NCBI GenBank assembly: GCA_035604635.1
Contig: DATNIC010000222.1
Location: 1 to 14,405, forward strand
Direction: 5' to 3'
DNA from: DATNIC01 sp035604635
GTDB lineage: Bacteria; Vulcanimicrobiota; Vulcanimicrobiia; Vulcanimicrobiales; Vulcanimicrobiaceae
DNA length: 14,405 nt
The position numbers were made by a program, and so were the translations under genes. The notes beneath the pieces are model-generated. The model was not told the origin of the DNA. It made no database searches and worked only from the letters and a program-made list of their open reading frames with translations. The first letter of the stretch is position 1, and each line of letters opens with the position of its first letter. Shown piece by piece: positions 13,898 to 14,405 of the stretch.

Positions 13898-14405
13898 ATG
13901 CGGCATTCTCGTGCCCGGTTTCTCGCTGCGGCATCCGGATCGCTTGCGCTCGGCATCCCGCTTGCGGCGCGCGCGCAAAACGCCGCCGTGCTGCGCATCG
14001 CCTCGACGGCGAGCGATTCGTATGCCGAGGCGCTGTACGCGACCGATCAAGGGATCTTCAAAGCGCACGGTTTGAATACCGACCTGCAAATCTTGGCCAG
14101 CGGAGCCGCCATCGTCGCGGCCGTTGCGGCCGGCGCAGTCGACATCGGGATCACCAACGTGCTCCCGCTCGTCGCCGCCGTGCAGCACGGCGTCCCGTTC
14201 CTGTACTTGTGTCCGGGTGGACTCATCAACCAGGATGAGATCGGATTATGCGTCGTTGCCGATTCGCCGATCAAGACCGGCAAGGATCTCGAGGGGAAGA
14301 CCGTCGCAACCTCGTCGCTCAACGACATCAATGTCGTCGCGATTCGAGCGTGGACCGACCAGCAGGGCGGCGACTCTTCCAAGGTCAGGATCGTGGAGAT
14401 GCCGT
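13898..14405 (+). CDS. SBP-D: secreted NMT1/THI5-like ABC substrate-binding protein (runs off right edge)
   Basis: About 169 residues are present, and the frame is open to the window edge. From ATG 13898 the signal peptide is MRHSRARFLAAASGSLALGI ending ARAQ; a TTG at 13874 is an alternative that adds eight residues. The mature start VLRIASTASDSYAEALYATD leads into GIFKAHGLNTDLQILASGAA, VAAVAAGAVDIGITNVLPL, IKTGKDLEGKTVATSSLNDI and AIRAWTDQQGGDSSKVRIVE. The last two segments are very close to SBP-A (MAWTDQNGGDSS), so these two are probably the nearest paralogues here. The pocket stretch VDIGITNVL is closer to SBP-C. The C-terminal half, and any permease genes following it, lie beyond the window. 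It is divergent from the luciferase-like monooxygenase gene, suggesting a shared regulatory region. Confidence 0.83.
   Translation, partial: MRHSRARFLAAASGSLALGIPLAARAQNAAVLRIASTASDSYAEALYATDQGIFKAHGLNTDLQILASGAAIVAAVAAGAVDIGITNVLPLVAAVQHGVPFLYLCPGGLINQDEIGLCVVADSPIKTGKDLEGKTVATSSLNDINVVAIRAWTDQQGGDSSKVRIVEMP

Overview
The window is dense, high-GC bacterial chromosome (roughly 60% GC or more by eye), with short intergenic gaps and frequent GTG/TTG starts. No stretch over about 100 bases lacks a gene. I see no rRNA, tRNA, CRISPR array, insertion sequence, prophage gene or riboswitch. Multiple NMT1/THI5-like binding proteins, Rieske, luciferase-like and cupin oxygenases, and Ala/Arg/Asp-rich proteins fit an uncultured soil-type lineage such as Eremiobacterota (WPS-2) or another metabolically versatile group. 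That placement is an impression, not a demonstration.

Layout. (1) 1-2279, minus strand: an Fsr-like MFS exporter, a 69-residue Ala-rich protein and the N-terminal half of the ABC-F translation factor EttA, which runs off the left edge. (2) 2317-3390: a plus-strand PD-(D/E)XK-like protein with two CxxC pairs, tail-to-tail with a DoxX membrane protein. DoxX is preceded by a near-perfect palindrome that contains its ribosome-binding site. (3) 3490-5334: a periplasmic-binding-protein-fold protein without a signal peptide, tail-to-tail with a secreted NMT1/THI5-like binding protein (SBP-A). (4) 5357-9044, plus strand: aldo/keto reductase, dienelactone-hydrolase-family protein, Rieske oxygenase, flavin-reductase-domain protein and DUF202 membrane protein, probably one operon. 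(5) 11142-9037, minus strand: CDGSH iron-sulfur protein, then secreted SBP-C and SBP-B. (6) 11241-11792: a gamma-carbonic-anhydrase-like hexapeptide protein lacking one metal-binding histidine. (7) 13838-11802, minus strand: luciferase-like flavin monooxygenase, then a gentisate-1,2-dioxygenase-like bicupin. (8) 13898 to the right edge: the N-terminal part of a fourth secreted binding protein, SBP-D.

How it may work together (inference): regions 3 to 8 look like an accessory catabolic island for one or more aromatic or heterocyclic compounds. Four exported binding proteins of one family would capture ligand. A Rieske oxygenase and a luciferase-like monooxygenase would hydroxylate or demethylate it, a gentisate-dioxygenase-like cupin would open the ring, and the dienelactone hydrolase and aldo/keto reductase would process products. 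No permease or ATPase for the binding proteins is visible. The substrate cannot be read from the sequence.
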